Origin: Shewanella glacialimarina
GTDB taxonomy: Bacteria > Pseudomonadota > Gammaproteobacteria > Enterobacterales > Shewanellaceae
Length of the DNA: 64,000 bases
Direction: 5' to 3'
Assembly: GCF_020511155.1 (NCBI RefSeq)
Contig: NZ_CP041216.1
Location: 2,356,001 to 2,420,000 of the forward strand
The stretch's first letter is position 1. Every line of letters begins with the position of its first letter. Below the pieces are notes generated by a model that saw nothing but the letters and a program-made list of their open reading frames with translations, did not search any database and had not been told where the DNA came from. The translations under genes were made by a program, and so were the position numbers. Shown here piece after piece: positions 11,901 to 19,210 of this stretch.

Positions 11901-12165
11901 GGGCTGTAGACGCTTTAGAGCCATTATGCTGACATCACTGACCACCTTTATTGGTTTGGTGCCTATTATGGCTGAAACCAGTATGCAGGCTCAAATGGTA
12001 ATACCAATGGCGGTGTCACTGGCATTTGGTGTGTTGTTTGCGACCGTGGTCACTTTATGCTTAATCCCCTGTTTGTATATTGCCATAGAAGACAGTAAAA
12101 GTATGATGCGTAAGCTTATTAGCATCTATGTTCCGGAGAAAAACACTCATCAGGCATCCACATAA
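8986..12165 (+). CDS. RND family efflux transporter permease
   Basis: This 1059-aa inner-membrane pump has the RND plan: one N-terminal helix, a large periplasmic loop, helices 2-6, a second loop and helices 8-12. TM4 carries the proton-relay pair in GIVVDDAIVMGESAH. The equivalent of AcrB TM10 reads AAAGVVVNDSLVMVDYVN, where Asn stands in place of the usual Lys of the AKN motif. This is characteristic of a subgroup of RND proteins rather than the classic multidrug AcrB group. The substrate is unknown. It is the second gene of a two-gene operon ending at a perfect hairpin at 12193. Confidence 0.92.
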   Translation: MMEDTNKGLIAWFARNSVAANLLMIIIIIGGLLTANSIRKQFFPAVEINWIEFSAVYSGTAPQEVEEGITVKIEQALERVQGLKRIITYSNRNMANGYFQIEDEYDPQVVLEEVKSEIDSISTFPAGMEPPKVEQIKIRQEVMYLSLYGDLEQRQLKDLGERIHQEMMQLPGVNITEYYGGLAYEISIEVSKDRLREFGLSFNDVAEAVRGYSRNMSAGQIKAENGYINLRVENQAYVGYEFEDLPLLTLEDGTTVLVGDVATVTDGFEDGIQYSKFNGKNSVTFFIGAARNQSITDVAETIRTYVEKKQKSLPTGVNFEPWVDMTYYLEGRLDLMLDSMKTGAVLVFLMLALFLRVRLAFWVMMGLPVCFLGTLLFMPLSFIDVTINVISLFAFILVLGIVVDDAIVMGESAHTECQENGQNVENVIRGVQRVAMPATFGVLTTIAAFLPITLDNGPSSAFGQAIGYVVILCLFFSLVESKLILPSHLAHMKKPKVVQPGSKNPLDWLRNGVNYVQSHVDTGLSWFIETVYRPSLEVAVKYRYTVIMVFISLILICVGLYAGGLVRFIGQPKIPHDFPRVKVEMNVDASEKATLEAALAIESTLYNVDKELVKTYGQGMIAEMQIDLRGRTSAEIMTKLVDPSIRPINTFEVAELWRQAMPLIPGVKSFTIQDSLFGGGREDGDISFRLEGKDESQLVAASLALRDKLASLKGVSDINDSRQSSAKEVQFELKPLAHSLGLSLANIAGQVGNSFYGLEAQRIIRNGEEIKVMLRYPEEQRNSIALVQDVLIKTSQGAELPLSEVAEISVVQGVNSIRRENGNRTINVWASVDAEQAEPFKLAKDIRDNFIPELLAKYPRVKSEVSGSIQEQLDSADTQTRDFIISLLVIYSLLAIPLRSYLQPIMIMSVIPFGVIGSVLGHIILDIDLSALSVFGIIAAAGVVVNDSLVMVDYVNKSRIQGVPMKLAVLNAGCRRFRAIMLTSLTTFIGLVPIMAETSMQAQMVIPMAVSLAFGVLFATVVTLCLIPCLYIAIEDSKSMMRKLISIYVPEKNTHQAST

Positions 12166-12192
12166 CGTGTAGGTTTGAGTGGTTTATTAAAA

Positions 12193-12222
12193 TAAAAATG
12201 CCAGCATATGCTGGCATTTTTA
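12193..12222 (+). terminator. Terminator after RND operon
   Basis: A fully palindromic 30-base hairpin (arms TAAAAATGCCAGCAT / ATGCTGGCATTTTTA), 27 bases after the permease stop. Confidence 0.88.
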
Positions 12223-12492
12223 TAGTTCAATGTTACGCCTATAATGATTAGCATAAAAATAACTACAAATAGAATATGATTTGTGCCTGTTATAAGATTA
12301 ACTCACATAATGACTGCGATTGAAGTGTTATTCTAGGTTGTGGGTTTTATACGACAAAACAACAAAGAGTAATTAATGTCCCAGCCTGTCTTAATATGGT
12401 AGATAGGTGGACATACATCACTAGTTAACAGCTTATCTCATCACGATATATGCTTACAAAGCTAACGCGTTGGATTTTAAAGGGAGCATTAA
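12223..12492. other. Leader of the acetyltransferase gene
   Basis: With the terminator just before it, this is part of a 327-base stretch without a gene. It should hold the promoter of the Pat-type gene. The ribosome-binding site AAAGGGAG ends 7 bases before its ATG. I found no clear CRP site or open frame in it. Confidence 0.5.
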
Positions 12493-15207
12493 ATGAGTCA
12501 ACGAAGTATTCTTGCATTGTTCAAGCCGACATCAGTGGCTGTAATTGGCGCTTCTGACTCTCCTACCCGGGCTGGCCGCGCCGTGATGCGCAATTTATTA
12601 TCCGGGGGCTTTTCTGGTCCAATAATGCCAGTCACCCCAAAATATACTGCGGTAATGGGCGTATTGGCCTATCCAAGTATTGAAGCCTTGCCGGTAAAAC
12701 CCGATTTGGCAATTATCTGCACTGCCGCTCACCGAGTACCAGCAATAGTTGAACGTTTAGCCCAATTTGGCTGTCAAGCGGCCATCATTATGGCCAGTGG
12801 CATGGCAGATACCTTTGATGAACAAGGCCAAAATTTATTACATCTTACCCTGCAACATGCAAAACGTTACGGCATGCGTATTCTTGGCCCCAATAGTCTA
12901 GGCATGATCTTACCCACTATTGGCCTAAATGCCAGTTTAGCCCACGCCAGTGCCAAACAAGGTAAAGTGGCTTTTGTATCGCAATCATCGGCAATTTGTA
13001 CCACAGTTTTAGACTGGGCAAACAACAAAGACATTGGATTTTCATCGTTTATTTCACTCGGTGATGGCTCAGATATTGATTTTGATGAATTACTGGATTA
13101 CCTCGGCCGAGACAGTAAAACCTCAGCTATCATGCTTTATATCGATTCAATTAATGATAAACGCCGATTCTTATCTGCCGCTCGGGCAGCATCACGTAAT
13201 AAACCTATATTCGTGATTAAATCAGGCAGAACCCATGAAGGTTCAAAAGCCGCCATGATCCACACAGGTGGTGTACAGGGCAATGATGCGGTATTTGAAG
13301 CCGCGTTTAAGCGTGCAGGTATGTTGCGTGTTAATGACCTTATAGAACTGTTTGCCGCAGTGGAAAGTTTAGCGCATGCCAGTGTGTTAAAAGGCGAACG
13401 CCTTGCAATTATGAGTAATGGCGGTGGCCCTGCGGTACTTGCCGCTGATGAACTGATTATTAAAGGCGGTAAATTAGCACAACTGTCACCAGAGTTGATT
13501 AACGATTTGCATCAGCAACTGCCTAACACCTGGTCGAAACAAAACCCTATTGATATGGTCGGTGACGCTAATGCAAATCGTTATGGTGATACCCTTAAAC
13601 GGCTAATGGATGAAGATAATATTGATGCTATTTTAATCCTGCATTCACCGTCGGTTTTACAACAAAGTGAATTAATTGCACAAAATGTTATTGATACTTA
13701 TCAGCAGCATCCGCGTAAAAATAGAGTCAACATTTTAACCAACTGGAGCGGTGAAGACTCAGCATATCTTGCGAGGAAGAAATTTAACAAAGCCAGTATT
13801 CCAACTTATCGCACACCTGAAGGTGCTGTGCGCGCCTTTATGCATATGGTGGAATATCGCCGTAATCAAAAATTACTCCAGGAAGTGCCACAATCTATCC
13901 CCGACAATATTCCAACCGACAGCGTAACAGCCAGAAAGCTGTTACAAGCAGCACAGCAACGTAACCAGTTAGTGCTCGGCACATATCAAGTCAGTAATAT
14001 ATTAAAAGCCTATGGCTTGAATACTATTGACACCTGGTTTGTCAGTGATATTGAAGATGCAGTTGCTACGGCAGATGCTGCTGGTTACCCGGTTGCCTTA
14101 AAAGTGCAATCACCTGACTTACAATATAAGTCAGATGTTCACGGGGTCATGCTTAATTTAACCAGTGCAGAGGAAGTGAGCCAGGCTGCTCATTCAATAA
14201 TAGATCGGGTTCATCAAATTAATCCTAGTGCACATATTGAAGGATTAGTAATCCAGAAAATGGCCTTAACCTCAGGGGCACAGGAAATTCGCGTATCAGT
14301 GATCAACGACCCTGTATTTGGGCCAGCCATTTGCTTAGGAGAAAGTGGCACCCTGTGGGATCCAACCCAAGATGCTGCGGTAGCATTACCACCGTTAAAT
14401 ATGGCGTTAGCGCGCTATATGGTGATTCAAGCCCTCAAAGCCAACAAACTACGCGATAGACACCTACCGCTTGGGCTGAATATGAATGCGCTATGTGTGA
14501 TGCTAACCCAAATATCACACTTAATTATCGACTGCCCTGAAATTGCCGAACTGGATCTCAATCCTGTGCTAGCCGCGGGTGACAATATTACTTTACTCGA
14601 TGTAGATATGCGTTTACATCCGCTGGATTATGACACAAGTAATCGCCTGGCTATTTTGCCCTACCCTAAAGAATTAGAAGAAACCCTGATCCTAAAAAAT
14701 GGTTTGAAAGTCATGTTGAGACCTATTCTGCCTGAGGATGAACCTAAACATATGGACTTTGATAATTCATTATCTGAAGAAGATCGCTATAAACGCTACT
14801 TTGGTGTGCGGTCTAAAATGACCCATGAAGAAATGGCTGTACTCACTCAAATAGACTACTCCCGTGAAATGGCCTTTATTGCCACCACAATATTGGCCGA
14901 TGGCCAAGAGTTAACCTTAGGCGCGGTAAGAGCCTCTACCGACCCCGACAACACAGAAGCTGAATTTGCTATGGCCGTTCGCAGTGACTACCAAGGTATT
15001 GGTTTAGGTAAGCGGTTATTGGAAAAATTAATCCACTATTATCGCAATAATAACACTCCGGTATTGACCGGGTTTACCATGTTTGAAAACCGTAACATGG
15101 CCAATTTAGCCAAATCTTTAGGCTTTCAAGTCTCGTTTGATATGGAAGAACATTTAATAAAAATGCATATGCCTTTCGAGCCAAAAAGTAGAGATAAAAG
15201 TGATTAA
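12493..15207 (+). CDS. patZ: Pat-type protein lysine acetyltransferase (acyl-CoA synthetase-like plus GNAT)
   Basis: This 904-aa protein has the architecture of E. coli PatZ/YfiQ (Pka) and Salmonella Pat. An N-terminal CoA-binding and NDP-forming acyl-CoA synthetase region (residues 1-460, VIGASDSPTRAGRAV and the HTGGVQGNDAVFEAAFKRAG segment) is followed by an ATP-grasp-like region (about 490-710, AGYPVALKVQSPDLQYKSD). A GNAT domain at about 735-895 contains RSDYQGIGLGKRLLEKL. In the characterised proteins the GNAT domain acetylates lysines, for example of acetyl-CoA synthetase, while the synthetase part is regulatory. The pentapeptide-repeat gene starts within its last codons, so the two are coupled. 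Confidence 0.9.
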   Translation: MSQRSILALFKPTSVAVIGASDSPTRAGRAVMRNLLSGGFSGPIMPVTPKYTAVMGVLAYPSIEALPVKPDLAIICTAAHRVPAIVERLAQFGCQAAIIMASGMADTFDEQGQNLLHLTLQHAKRYGMRILGPNSLGMILPTIGLNASLAHASAKQGKVAFVSQSSAICTTVLDWANNKDIGFSSFISLGDGSDIDFDELLDYLGRDSKTSAIMLYIDSINDKRRFLSAARAASRNKPIFVIKSGRTHEGSKAAMIHTGGVQGNDAVFEAAFKRAGMLRVNDLIELFAAVESLAHASVLKGERLAIMSNGGGPAVLAADELIIKGGKLAQLSPELINDLHQQLPNTWSKQNPIDMVGDANANRYGDTLKRLMDEDNIDAILILHSPSVLQQSELIAQNVIDTYQQHPRKNRVNILTNWSGEDSAYLARKKFNKASIPTYRTPEGAVRAFMHMVEYRRNQKLLQEVPQSIPDNIPTDSVTARKLLQAAQQRNQLVLGTYQVSNILKAYGLNTIDTWFVSDIEDAVATADAAGYPVALKVQSPDLQYKSDVHGVMLNLTSAEEVSQAAHSIIDRVHQINPSAHIEGLVIQKMALTSGAQEIRVSVINDPVFGPAICLGESGTLWDPTQDAAVALPPLNMALARYMVIQALKANKLRDRHLPLGLNMNALCVMLTQISHLIIDCPEIAELDLNPVLAAGDNITLLDVDMRLHPLDYDTSNRLAILPYPKELEETLILKNGLKVMLRPILPEDEPKHMDFDNSLSEEDRYKRYFGVRSKMTHEEMAVLTQIDYSREMAFIATTILADGQELTLGAVRASTDPDNTEAEFAMAVRSDYQGIGLGKRLLEKLIHYYRNNNTPVLTGFTMFENRNMANLAKSLGFQVSFDMEEHLIKMHMPFEPKSRDKSD

Positions 15208-15799
15208 AATACAGGATAATCAACAATACTATAATCAAGCTTTTAATGAGTTAGTTATCGGATCCCGACTTATCTCTGGGGCAGAGTTTGAAGAATGTGA
15301 ATTTAGCGCTTGCGACTTTGCTTCTACCACCTTTGCCCATTGTAAATTTGTTAACTGTCATTTTAATCACTGTAACTTCAGTTTGGCAAAAGTCGATTAC
15401 TCGCAGTTTCTAGAAGTGAGTTTTAAAGAATGTAAAATGATCGGCATTAATTGGACAAAAGCCAATTGGCCCAAATTTACTGTTAATCCTGAGTTATCTT
15501 TTATTCGCTGCATTATCAATGACAGCTCCTTTTTTGGATTAACCTTGCACGGCCTTATCTTAGAAGAATGTAAAGTCCATGACGTTGACTTTAGGGGGGG
15601 CGACTTTACCCACGCATGCATGACCTATTGTGATTTTAGCCACAGTTTATTTATGCGTACCAATCTACAAAAAGCTGACTTTGCTGAGTCTACTAACTTC
15701 AATATTAATGTACTTGAAAATACCCTTAAACAGGCCAAGTTCTCACGATATGAGGCCTTAAGTTTATTAGACAGTTTGGGAATTGAATTAGTCGACTAA
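15200..15799 (+). CDS. Pentapeptide-repeat protein, McbG/Qnr-like
   Basis: This 199-aa protein consists almost wholly of A(D/N)LXX-type pentapeptide repeats (FEECEFSACDFASTTFAHCKF, with F or C at every fifth position), which fold as a right-handed beta-helix mimicking DNA. A break near residues 90-100 (WPKFTVNPELSF) and the non-repeat end LSLLDSLGIELVD recall the C termini of Qnr and McbG, which protect DNA gyrase from quinolones and microcin B17. That comparison is from memory. The start is a GTG overlapping the acetyltransferase stop by 8 bases, a strong sign of translational coupling. Whether it acts on gyrase is inference. Confidence 0.75.
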   Translation: MIKIQDNQQYYNQAFNELVIGSRLISGAEFEECEFSACDFASTTFAHCKFVNCHFNHCNFSLAKVDYSQFLEVSFKECKMIGINWTKANWPKFTVNPELSFIRCIINDSSFFGLTLHGLILEECKVHDVDFRGGDFTHACMTYCDFSHSLFMRTNLQKADFAESTNFNINVLENTLKQAKFSRYEALSLLDSLGIELVD

Positions 15800-15910
15800 T
15801 GATTTGAAATATTGATTTTAAATGAAAAACTTTAACGGCTTTACCTGCTTTTGTGTTATCACTAACAACCTATATGCTGCCAGTTTGCAGCTTTCATTGA
15901 GGATGCCTCC

Positions 15911-16432
15911 ATGCTATACGATTTAACCGTAGTACAATTTAGTAAAATGCTTAACAACTTAAACCATGTTCTTGATAAAGGTGAAGCATTTGCCGCACTT
16001 AAACGTGTTGATATCGCGGTGTTACTAAACTCTCGTTTAGCTGCTGATCAGTTTAACTTGATCCGCCAAGTACAAATCGCCTGCGACACTGCTAAAATTG
16101 GCGTAGCTAGATTAACAGGTAAATTAGACTCTGCGCCAAAACATGACGACAGCGAAACGACACTAGCAGAACTACGCTTACGCATTACTTCAGTACTTGA
16201 ATATCTGGATAGTTTTAGTGAGGCTGATTTTGCACACGCTGCTACCATTCATATCTCTCAACCGCGCTGGGAAGGTAAATATCTTACCGGTTATGAATTT
16301 GCCATTGAACACGCTATTCCTAACCTGTACTTTCACATCACCACAGCTTACGCCATATTGCGTCATAACGGTGTAGAAGTGGGTAAGAAAGACTATTTGG
16401 GCGCCATGCCTTACAAAGCACCAATACTTTAA
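15911..16432 (+). CDS. DUF1993 family protein
   Basis: A 173-aa soluble protein of the DUF1993 family (DinB-like four-helix bundle). Its start (MLYDLTVVQFSKMLNNLNHVLDKGEAFA) and the later PNLYFHITTAYAILRHNGVEVGKKDYLG segment are characteristic. Family members have no established function; the DinB-like fold suggests metal or thiol binding. An ATG with GAGGA upstream starts it, 111 bases after the pentapeptide-repeat gene. It ends before a strong hairpin at 16455. Confidence 0.85.
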   Translation: MLYDLTVVQFSKMLNNLNHVLDKGEAFAALKRVDIAVLLNSRLAADQFNLIRQVQIACDTAKIGVARLTGKLDSAPKHDDSETTLAELRLRITSVLEYLDSFSEADFAHAATIHISQPRWEGKYLTGYEFAIEHAIPNLYFHITTAYAILRHNGVEVGKKDYLGAMPYKAPIL

Positions 16433-16454
16433 GTCGGTAGTTATCTCAATCGAT

Positions 16455-16485
16455 AAAAAATGCGAGCTTATTGCTCGCATTTTTT
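16455..16485. terminator. Bidirectional terminator
   Basis: Stem AAAAAATGCGAGC / GCTCGCATTTTTT with a 5-base loop, between the convergent DUF1993 and DUF1315 genes and suited to both. Confidence 0.9.
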
Positions 16486-16509
16486 ATAACAGACAATTCG
16501 CAAACACGA

Positions 16510-16791
16510 CTACATTTCTGGTTCTTTAAACTCAGCGATGGCTTCGCCTTTAAACTGCTTTTTCAATTCAGTTTTAGACAATTCATTAATCGCCCCACCA
16601 GCACCAATAGTGAAGTGGTCAGTCTGCTTCAGCTTGCGCGCTTGATAAAGCATAACGACTTGTAGTGTTGACTCACGTTGAGCTTCAGACAAAACCGTAC
16701 CATCTTCCCACTTACCCAGTTCAGTGGCTGATACTAATCTGTGGTAAACTTCTTCTGGCATTTCATCAATGACTTTATTGATATCATTCAT
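16510..16791 (-). CDS. DUF1315 family protein (YeaC-like)
   Basis: A 93-aa acidic protein matching the YeaC/DUF1315 family. The MPEEVYHRLVSATELGKWEDGTVLSEAQRES segment, with the QAR motif further on (VVMLYQARKLKQTDHFTIG), is the family signature. The function is unknown; in E. coli yeaC also lies in a small conserved operon. Its ATG overlaps the end of the upstream zinc-ribbon gene by 4 bases, so the two are co-translated. Confidence 0.85.
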   Translation of the reverse strand: MNDINKVIDEMPEEVYHRLVSATELGKWEDGTVLSEAQRESTLQVVMLYQARKLKQTDHFTIGAGGAINELSKTELKKQFKGEAIAEFKEPEM

Positions 16792-17105
16792 ACTGATTTC
16801 CGTTTATGTAACACGAGTCTCACTCGGGTAATAAAATATCCTACAAAACCAACAACAAAACAAGAAACAGCCACAATGGCTTGTACTCCTTGTGCTTGCT
16901 CCCCACCCCAAAACCAAGCTACTGCCCCAGCAATGAACAGTGATAAAAAAATCAAACTGTGATTCATCAATTTATTCGATTGCTGAATATGGCTGATTTT
17001 AGTTAATGACTCAGTACTTCCTGCCAAACTCACTTTACAGTGTTGACATTCCTTAGCCTTGCTAGAAATGCGTTTCTGACACTTAGGACATTCAATTAAG
17101 GCCAT
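16788..17105 (-). CDS. Small zinc-ribbon membrane protein
   Basis: This 105-aa protein begins with a zinc ribbon of two CxxC knuckles (IECPKCQKRI and ECQHCKVSL). It continues with two predicted membrane helices at about residues 48-66 (SLIFLSLFIAGAVAWFWGG) and 72-93, and ends in a basic tail (RLVLHKRKSV). I do not recognise a named family. The domain order resembles bacterial membrane proteins with cytoplasmic zinc ribbons of unknown role. It is the first gene of a two-gene unit with the DUF1315 gene and starts with AAGGG ten bases before the ATG. Confidence 0.75.
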   Translation of the reverse strand: MALIECPKCQKRISSKAKECQHCKVSLAGSTESLTKISHIQQSNKLMNHSLIFLSLFIAGAVAWFWGGEQAQGVQAIVAVSCFVVGFVGYFITRVRLVLHKRKSV

Positions 17106-17129
17106 GAATAAAAACCCTTATGTTACTAT

Positions 17130-18254
17130 TTACAGTTCATCTACTACTGCTAACATTGCTATTAGTGACGCTTCACCTAGATAAATACTACGCTCTGGCG
17201 ACCAACCCACAAATGGATCAGATAAGTTAGCATTGTCTTTAAATGGCATTTCTAAGGTGTTGGATAAACACTTAAACGTATTCGCAACCCAATTTGAACC
17301 TACGGTTAAATTCGCTTTACCGGGTTCATCTTTTGCATAACCATATTGTGTTTGGAAATCAGCGCTAGCAAGTTGCAGCGAAGACACAAACTTACTTTGA
17401 AGTTGCGCCATTTTATCTGTGTAGTGAGGCACACCTTCACAGCCCGCGACAAACACATAAGGTAGACCTTCGTCACCATGGACATCATAAAATAGATCAA
17501 CACCGGTTTCTTTCATCTTATTGACGACATAAAACACTTCAGGGCTTTTTTCTAAACTTGGTGTTTGCCATTCACGGTTTAGGTTAGTGCCAACGGCGTT
17601 GGTGCGTAAATGACCACGTACGCTGCCATCTGGATTCATATTTGGCACAATATAGAAATTAGCTTTATCTAGTAGAGACTTGGAATTAGGATTGTCGCCA
17701 TCTAATAACTGACTCACCAAACCTTCAACGAGCCATTCTGCCATAGTTTCGCCTGGATGTTGTCTTGCGGTAATCCAAATGCTTTTCTTGTCTTCGTCAT
17801 CATCACCAATTTTTAACAAGGTCATATCACGACCATCAAGGGTCAGCCCTAAGTGTTCTAGACTCACTGAAGGGTGCAACTGTACTTCACTTATAAAGTC
17901 TAAATGACGTTCATAGCTATAGGGTGCAAAGTAAGCAATTTGAATAGCCTCACAATCTAAATCTACTGTAATAGTTAATTTACCATCTTGATACGATGTG
18001 GGCAGGCGGAACCAATGTTGACGGTCATAACTTGCCACTGCTTGGTAATCTTCCCAGCCTTTAGGGTAAGATGCTGTGCCGGCATTATTGATGTGCATGG
18101 TGTAAGTTTGACCAACAGAACCTTCTAAACGAAAGTTAAACCACTGGTAAAACTCACCTCCGAAATCTGGTCTTATAGCAAGCTGAATATCATCGTGTTT
18201 ATCGATGTTAATCACTTCAATATTGCCGCCATCAAAATTTGCACTGATCCGCAT
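17130..18254 (-). CDS. M14-type cytosolic zinc carboxypeptidase
   Basis: This 374-aa protein combines an N-terminal beta-sandwich domain (residues 1-120) with an M14 peptidase domain. The zinc-binding HxxE is in ARQHPGETMAEW (His166, Glu169), and the third ligand is His in YDVHGDEG at about 259. PNMNPDGSVRGHLRTN is the substrate-binding Asn-Arg motif, and the catalytic Glu probably lies in NTLEMPFKD. This arrangement is that of the cytosolic carboxypeptidase (M14D, Nna1-like) group, some members of which remove C-terminal glutamates. There is no signal peptide, so it should act in the cytoplasm. AAGGAAAA precedes the ATG. It stands between the zinc-ribbon gene and the response regulator without an obvious operon. 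Confidence 0.88.
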   Translation of the reverse strand: MRISANFDGGNIEVINIDKHDDIQLAIRPDFGGEFYQWFNFRLEGSVGQTYTMHINNAGTASYPKGWEDYQAVASYDRQHWFRLPTSYQDGKLTITVDLDCEAIQIAYFAPYSYERHLDFISEVQLHPSVSLEHLGLTLDGRDMTLLKIGDDDEDKKSIWITARQHPGETMAEWLVEGLVSQLLDGDNPNSKSLLDKANFYIVPNMNPDGSVRGHLRTNAVGTNLNREWQTPSLEKSPEVFYVVNKMKETGVDLFYDVHGDEGLPYVFVAGCEGVPHYTDKMAQLQSKFVSSLQLASADFQTQYGYAKDEPGKANLTVGSNWVANTFKCLSNTLEMPFKDNANLSDPFVGWSPERSIYLGEASLIAMLAVVDEL

Positions 18255-18372
18255 TAGGTTTTCCTTTAGTAAGTTGCTGTCTCATTTTGTCTACAAGTAA
18301 AAGATATTATTGATGTAAGTAGACTCATTTTTATTGTCACAGTTTACCAAATACCGCTATTAGTGGGAACCG

Positions 18373-19035
18373 TTAAAAACTAAAGCTATAGCCTTGACCT
18401 CTGACTGTATTGATCAAATCACGGGGTAAATTGCGACTCGCTAGTTTTCTACGGGTATTACTAATATGCATATCTAAATTACGGTCAAATTTACCTAATG
18501 GTTTATGCAGCACACGAAGCTGCAACTCTTGTTTGGTTACCACCTCACCTTGGCGCTCATAAAGATATTTAAATAGCCGATATTCGGTATTGGTTAAGGT
18601 GATTTTATTACCATTACAGTTTAATGAGTAACTTGGATCATCAAAATGGATCATTGTTTGCTTTTCAGCATTATTGCCAAGATTACTTCGCCGCTTTATA
18701 ACGTTGAGCCTTAATTGTAACTCACGCAGATTAAAAGGTTTTGATAAGTAATCATCTGCACCCAGCTCTAGTGCATTAATTCTTTCAAAATCATCATTTT
18801 TACTTGCAAGTGTAATAATGGGTGTCCAACATTTTCTGGCCATAAGTAGCCAAAATGATTCCATTTTAGGCACTGATAGATCAACTAATGCAACATCAAA
18901 TAGCTGAGTTTCTATATTAACTAGCGCTTGGAATGCATTATTAACCACAATGACCTGATAACCAATTTCAGTTAATTGCGCGCCTAGATCAAAACCTATT
19001 TCGAGTTGTTGATCGATCAATAATATTCTTTTCAC
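18373..19035 (-). CDS. Orphan CpxR-like response regulator, degenerate receiver
   Basis: An OmpR/PhoB-type regulator of 220 aa if started at the GTG at 19035, which brings the protein into line with the family start (KRILLIDQQLE). An upstream extension in the open frame runs through the next gene's terminator and is unlikely to be real. The phosphoacceptor Asp is kept in VALVDLSVP and the Lys in YLSKPFN. However, the acidic pair reads Asp-Gln (LLIDQQ), and the conserved Thr is replaced by Ala (IITLASKN). The C-terminal winged helix has FDRNLDMHISNTRRKL, very close to CpxR. No kinase gene is adjacent. From memory it corresponds to S. oneidensis SO2426, linked to siderophore and metal responses; a Fur-box-like sequence just upstream agrees with that. 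Confidence 0.85.
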   Translation of the reverse strand: MKRILLIDQQLEIGFDLGAQLTEIGYQVIVVNNAFQALVNIETQLFDVALVDLSVPKMESFWLLMARKCWTPIITLASKNDDFERINALELGADDYLSKPFNLRELQLRLNVIKRRSNLGNNAEKQTMIHFDDPSYSLNCNGNKITLTNTEYRLFKYLYERQGEVVTKQELQLRVLHKPLGKFDRNLDMHISNTRRKLASRNLPRDLINTVRGQGYSFSF

Positions 19036-19047
19036 AAACACACCACA

Positions 19048-19067
19048 AATGATAATTATTTGCATTA
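19048..19067. promoter_or_regulatory. Fur box candidate for the orphan response regulator
   Basis: AATGATAATTATTTGCATTA, 13-32 bases upstream of the GTG start, matches about 16 of 20 positions of a gammaproteobacterial Fur box as I remember it. At this position a bound repressor would block transcription or initiation, so the gene is probably induced by iron shortage. Confidence 0.6.
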
Positions 19068-19150
19068 AGATTAACATGCCAAGTATCGTTAATCTACTTT
19101 TTACGTTGAAATGGATTGATAATGAGATCTTTATTACTTTTTTGAAAAAC

Positions 19151-19183
19151 AAAAAAAGCCTGAACACTCAGGCTCAGGCTTTT
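19151..19183 (-). terminator. Terminator of the DUF885 gene
   Basis: A hairpin made of AAAAGCCTGA and TCAGGCTTTT. The repeated TCAGGC allows two alternative pairings, and the T run on the minus strand follows the DUF885 gene. Confidence 0.75.
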
Positions 19184-19210
19184 GTCGTTGGTTGCTGGTT
19201 TGGTTATCAG

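Noticed and set aside
12223..12492. CRP site before the Pat gene (known in E. coli patZ)
   Set aside because: The TGTG and TCACA parts present are too far apart for one CRP site.
19036..19167. Upstream extension of the response regulator frame
   Set aside because: It overlaps a Fur-like site and a terminator, and the receiver starts at KRILLID.
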